Assembly: GCA_042088965.1 (NCBI GenBank)
Contig: JBELLC010000001.1
Location: 62,001 to 126,000 of the forward strand
Source of the DNA: TMED26 sp042088965
GTDB taxonomy: Bacteria > Pseudomonadota > Alphaproteobacteria > Thalassobaculales > Thalassobaculaceae
Direction of reading: 5' to 3'
Length of the DNA stretch: 64,000 nucleotides
The position numbers and the translations under genes are program-made. Under the pieces are notes generated by a model, which had not been told where the DNA came from, did not search any database, and worked only from the letters and a program-made list of their open reading frames with translations. This document shows, piece after piece, positions 60,680 through 64,000 of the stretch. Position 1 is the stretch's first letter. Every line of letters begins with the position of its first letter.

Positions 60680-61621
60680 ATGCAGATTTTCGATGATCTT
60701 GACCTTGTGAGCGCTTCAGAACGTGGCAGTGTTGGTGCGCTTGGTAATTTTGACGGTGTTCATCATGGCCACCGGGCTGTCATTGAGGCCACCCAGCAGC
60801 TTGCCAAAGCGCAAGGTGCGCCGTTGTCGGTGATTACCTTTGAGCCGCATCCACGGTCGTTATTTCAAGCCGATGCGGCACCTTTTCGGTTAACAGATGC
60901 GGCGAGCAGGGCCGATGCTTTGGCGGCCCTTGGTGTTGATTTGCTTTTTCAAATTCCTTTTGATCAGAATTTCTCACTGCTTTCGGCAGAAGATTTCATC
61001 GAACGTATTTTGCATCGCACCCTTGGCCTGCGCCATGTGGTGATTGGCTATGATTTCCAGTTTGGTCACCGCCGACGCGGCACTCCTGAAATGATGATCG
61101 AACAGGCCGCTGCCCTTGGCTTTGGGGCAACGCGCATTAATGCAGTGCATGAGGCTGACGGCGCCATCTATTCATCGACGCGTATCCGCCAATGCCTAAC
61201 AGAGGGCGATCCCCGGGGCGCCGCTGCGCTGTTAGGTCGCCCCTGGGGTTTTGCTGCCGAAGTTGAACAGGGGGATCAGCGCGGTCGCCAATTGGGCTTT
61301 CCAACCGCCAATCTTCGGATCAACAACCAAATCCAGCCCGCAGCAGGCGTTTATGCGGTAAAAGTTGCCCTTGATGATGGCCCAGACGCGCATCCTCAGT
61401 GGATCAATGGCGTCGCCAATTATGGGCGCCGACCAACGGTAAATGATCGTGGACAGCTGTTTGAAGTGCATTTATTGGACAAAAACCTCGATCTCTATGG
61501 GAAAACCTTGAAAGTTCAATTGATTGACTTTATTCGACCTGAGATAAAGTTCGATGGCCTGGATGCCTTACAGGCTCAAATTGCATCAGATAGCGCCAGA
61601 GCGCGCGACATCTTAGGTTAA
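60680..61621 (+). CDS. ribF: Bifunctional riboflavin kinase/FAD synthetase
   Basis: This 313-residue enzyme makes FMN from riboflavin and FAD from FMN. The N-terminal adenylyltransferase domain has GNFDGVHHGHRAVIEATQQ and VIGYDFQFGHRRRGTPE. The C-terminal kinase domain has GRQLGFPTANLRI and NGVANYGRRPTVNDRGQLFEVHLLDKN (read in parts). Length agrees with bacterial RibF. The ATG at 60680 is preferred; AAGGA at 60661 is rather far (14 bp) but no alternative is better. ileS follows 40 bp downstream, the common order in alphaproteobacteria. Confidence 0.94.
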   Translation: MQIFDDLDLVSASERGSVGALGNFDGVHHGHRAVIEATQQLAKAQGAPLSVITFEPHPRSLFQADAAPFRLTDAASRADALAALGVDLLFQIPFDQNFSLLSAEDFIERILHRTLGLRHVVIGYDFQFGHRRRGTPEMMIEQAAALGFGATRINAVHEADGAIYSSTRIRQCLTEGDPRGAAALLGRPWGFAAEVEQGDQRGRQLGFPTANLRINNQIQPAAGVYAVKVALDDGPDAHPQWINGVANYGRRPTVNDRGQLFEVHLLDKNLDLYGKTLKVQLIDFIRPEIKFDGLDALQAQIASDSARARDILG

Positions 61622-61660
61622 TGTGTCACCGGCCACACGGCCCGTGCAGGGATAAACGTC

Positions 61661-64000
61661 ATGACTGTTGACTATAAATCGACTGTTTTTTTGCCAAAGA
61701 CTGATTTTCCAATGCGGGCAGGCTTGCCCAAACGTGAGCCCGAAATTCTCGCGCATTGGCAGAAAATCGGCTTGCAGGACAAATTGCGGGAAACCGCAAA
61801 GGGCCGTGAGCCTTTTATTCTGCATGATGGCCCGCCCTATGCGAATGGCCATTTGCATATTGGTCATGCGCTAAACAAAATCCTCAAAGACGTTATCAAT
61901 CGCGCCCAACAGATGATGGGACGCGATGCGAATTATGTGCCGGGTTGGGATTGCCACGGCCTGCCGATTGAATGGAAAATCGAGGAGCAATATCGCGCCA
62001 AGGGCCAGAACAAAGACGACGTGCCAATCCTTGAGTTTCGCCGCGAGTGCCGTGAATTTGCTGCCCATTGGGTCGACATTCAAACCGAAGAGTTTAAGCG
62101 CCTCGGCGTCGAAGGCGACTGGCGGGCGCCTTACACCACCATGTCCTTTAATGCCGAGGCACAGATTGCCGAAGAGATTGGCAAATTCTTAATGAATGGC
62201 GGCCTGTTCCAAGGGGCCAGACCCGTTATGTGGTCGGTGGTTGAGAAAACCGCCTTGGCCGAAGCTGAGATTGAGTATCATGACCACACATCAGTGACCA
62301 TCATGGTGCGCTTTGCAGTCACCCAAAGCCCGCTGGCAGCGCTTGAGAATAGTTCGGTAATCATCTGGACAACCACCCCCTGGACAATGCCCGCCAACCG
62401 CGCTGTCGCCTATGGGGCGGAGATGGATTATGCGGTTTACAGTGTTGATGCTGTTGCTGACGGCTCATCGGCCCAGGTTGGCGAACGGATCGTCATTTCA
62501 CCCTTACTGCTGGAACAAGTCCGCCAAGAGGCGGGCATTGACGCCGTCACCGAGATTTGCCAACTCAAAGGCGGTGATTTGGCCGGGACCATTACCCGCC
62601 ATCCGCTTGCCGGTCAGGGCTATGATTTCGACGTGCCGCTGCTGGAAGCTGACTTTGTGACCACCGATCAGGGGACAGGCTTTGTGCACATTGCCCCTGG
62701 CCACGGTGCCGATGACTTTGAACTAGGCCGCGCCAATGGCCTCGACGCGCCGCAAACTGTTGGTGATGACGGCTATTACTATGATCACGTGCCGTTGATG
62801 ACGGGCCTGCATGTTCTCAAAGACAACGCGAAAATTGCCGATATCATTGCCGCAGCGGGTGGACTTTTGGCCCGTGGCAGCCTGTTGCATAGCTATCCGC
62901 ATTCTTGGCGCTCGAAAGCCCCGCTGATTTTCCGTAATACCCCGCAATGGTTCATCTCGATGGAAACCAATCAGCTACGGGAAACAGCCTTGAAGGCGAT
63001 TAACGATACCCGCTTTGTCCCCGAAGCCGGACGTAATCGGTTGTATTCAATGATCGAGGCGCGGCCCGACTGGTGTATAAGCCGACAGCGTGCCTGGGGC
63101 GTGCCGATTGCCATCTTTGTGAATAAAAAAACCCGCGAGCCCTTGCGCGATCAAGCTGTTGTTGACCGTATTGTTGCGGCCTTCAAGGCCGAAGGTTCAG
63201 ATGCTTGGTATGCATCCGCGCCAAGCAGATTCCTAGGTGACGGCTATGATGCGGATGATTATGAGCAAGTAACCGACATTGTCGATGTCTGGTTCGATAG
63301 CGGCTCCACCCATAGCTTTGTGCTGGAAGGCCGAAATGATCTGCAATGGCCTGCCTCGCTCTATTTAGAAGGCTCTGATCAGCATCGGGGTTGGTTCCAT
63401 TCCTCCTTGTTGGAATCATGTGGCACCCGCGGCCGTGCCCCCTATGACGCTGTCTTAACCCACGGCTTTGTGATGGATGAGCAGGGCCGTAAAATGTCCA
63501 AATCCCTGGGCAACACCACAACACCGCAGCAAGTCATTGATCAAAGCGGTGCTGATATTCTGCGTCTTTGGGTGGTTGGCTCGGATTACTCTGAGGATTT
63601 GCGGATCGGCAAAGAGATCTTAAAGCATCACGCTGATCTGTATCGGCGCTTGCGTAATACCTTGCGGTTCCTGCTGGGCAGTCTTCAAGGTTTTGAGGAC
63701 AACGAGCGGGTAGCCCCCTCTGAGATGCCTGAACTTGAACGCTGGACCCTGAACCGCTTATGGGAAATTGATAAAGTTGTCCGTGCCAATAGCGATAGCT
63801 TTGATTTTCACGATATGTTTACCCAGATTCATAATTTTTGTTCGGTGGATCTGTCAGCCTTCTATTTCGACATTCGAAAAGACGTGTTGTATTGCGATGG
63901 CGTGCATAGCCCTCGGCGGCGCGCCACCCGCACGGTGCTGAACCATGCCTTTAACTGTCTCACTGCCTGGCTGGCACCCATCCTCTGCTTCACCGCTGAA
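61661..64000 (+). CDS. ileS: Isoleucyl-tRNA synthetase (3' end missing)
   Basis: The reading frame is open from the ATG at 61661 to the end of the window, 780 codons, so about the last 150-180 residues are cut off. It charges tRNA-Ile. The HIGH motif is GPPYANGHLHIGHALNKIL (about residues 55-73), the KMSKS motif is in GFVMDEQGRKMSKSLGN (about 610), and the editing domain lies between, including SVIIWTTTPWTMPANRA. The start has AGGGA eight bases upstream. It is probably co-transcribed with ribF, and lspA often follows. The identification is certain despite truncation. Confidence 0.95.
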   Translation, partial: MTVDYKSTVFLPKTDFPMRAGLPKREPEILAHWQKIGLQDKLRETAKGREPFILHDGPPYANGHLHIGHALNKILKDVINRAQQMMGRDANYVPGWDCHGLPIEWKIEEQYRAKGQNKDDVPILEFRRECREFAAHWVDIQTEEFKRLGVEGDWRAPYTTMSFNAEAQIAEEIGKFLMNGGLFQGARPVMWSVVEKTALAEAEIEYHDHTSVTIMVRFAVTQSPLAALENSSVIIWTTTPWTMPANRAVAYGAEMDYAVYSVDAVADGSSAQVGERIVISPLLLEQVRQEAGIDAVTEICQLKGGDLAGTITRHPLAGQGYDFDVPLLEADFVTTDQGTGFVHIAPGHGADDFELGRANGLDAPQTVGDDGYYYDHVPLMTGLHVLKDNAKIADIIAAAGGLLARGSLLHSYPHSWRSKAPLIFRNTPQWFISMETNQLRETALKAINDTRFVPEAGRNRLYSMIEARPDWCISRQRAWGVPIAIFVNKKTREPLRDQAVVDRIVAAFKAEGSDAWYASAPSRFLGDGYDADDYEQVTDIVDVWFDSGSTHSFVLEGRNDLQWPASLYLEGSDQHRGWFHSSLLESCGTRGRAPYDAVLTHGFVMDEQGRKMSKSLGNTTTPQQVIDQSGADILRLWVVGSDYSEDLRIGKEILKHHADLYRRLRNTLRFLLGSLQGFEDNERVAPSEMPELERWTLNRLWEIDKVVRANSDSFDFHDMFTQIHNFCSVDLSAFYFDIRKDVLYCDGVHSPRRRATRTVLNHAFNCLTAWLAPILCFTAE

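Noticed and set aside
1..64000. tRNA, rRNA, CRISPR arrays, prophage or complete insertion sequences
   Set aside because: No cloverleaf-like sequence, regularly spaced repeats or transposase gene was recognised by eye. A dedicated RNA search was not possible.

Overview
The window looks like a chromosomal segment of a free-living, probably marine, alphaproteobacterium of moderate GC. The evidence is gene content and order: YbjN-proC, a MarR/OmpR/EnvZ cluster of the PetP-PetR type beside ilvE, a large class II (B12-dependent) ribonucleotide reductase, phasin plus phaA-phaB for polyhydroxybutyrate, and many ABC, TRAP and MFS transporters and oxidoreductases. A run of 100 N at 21673-21772 shows that the sequence is a scaffold from a draft or metagenome assembly. 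I see no rRNA, tRNA, CRISPR array, prophage or intact insertion sequence.

Region by region. 1-2.8 kb: end of a YbjN-type gene, proC, a TetR-like regulator, a phasin gene with two TGC-rich palindromes around its promoter, and csaA. 2.8-5.4 kb (minus): envZ-like kinase, petR-like regulator, petP-like MarR. 5.5-10.2 kb: ilvE, then nrdJ on the minus strand with an AT-rich, structured upstream region. 10.7-13.2 kb: a glutaredoxin-DinB fusion and a GMC oxidoreductase. 13.2-17.4 kb (minus): a PhyH dioxygenase, then a tight three-gene operon (M19 dipeptidase-like protein lacking part of the metal site, a 561-residue unknown, a DUF3726-type protein). 17.5-22.5 kb (minus): phaB, phaA, an FMN alpha-hydroxy-acid dehydrogenase and a gamma-glutamyltransferase that the assembly gap appears to break only artificially. 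22.6-27.3 kb: miaA and the branched-chain amino acid genes ilvI, ilvH, ilvC. 27.6-33.3 kb: the cell-shape operon mreB-mreC-mreD-mrdA-rodA.

33.4-41.4 kb: a LysR regulator divergent from a peptide-type ABC transporter operon that ends in an allophanate hydrolase. 41.4-45 kb: a 560-bp stretch without a convincing gene, an orphan glycosyltransferase-like gene, and TRAP permeases in the order M-Q without a binding protein; the large permease has no ATG where its start should be. 45-51 kb: YghU-type glutathione transferase, LysE exporter, two cupins, a GFA-family protein and a DEAD-box helicase with a long basic tail. 51-60.5 kb: an SDR, a decayed nucleotide-sugar dehydratase remnant, a DHA2 exporter, MscS, an Ldh2-type dehydrogenase, an amidase, a second MFS protein and a 2-keto-4-pentenoate hydratase-like protein. 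60.6-64 kb: ribF and the 5' part of ileS.

The housekeeping blocks (proC, ilv, mre/rod, miaA, ribF-ileS, nrdJ) are ordinary. The accessory blocks point to scavenging of organic nitrogen and carbon: peptide or amide uptake linked to allophanate cleavage, TRAP uptake, amidase, dioxygenases and a GGT-like enzyme. The best candidates for something undescribed are the M19-like/561-aa/DUF3726 operon and the glutaredoxin-DinB fusion. All family calls come from reading motifs; no database search was run.
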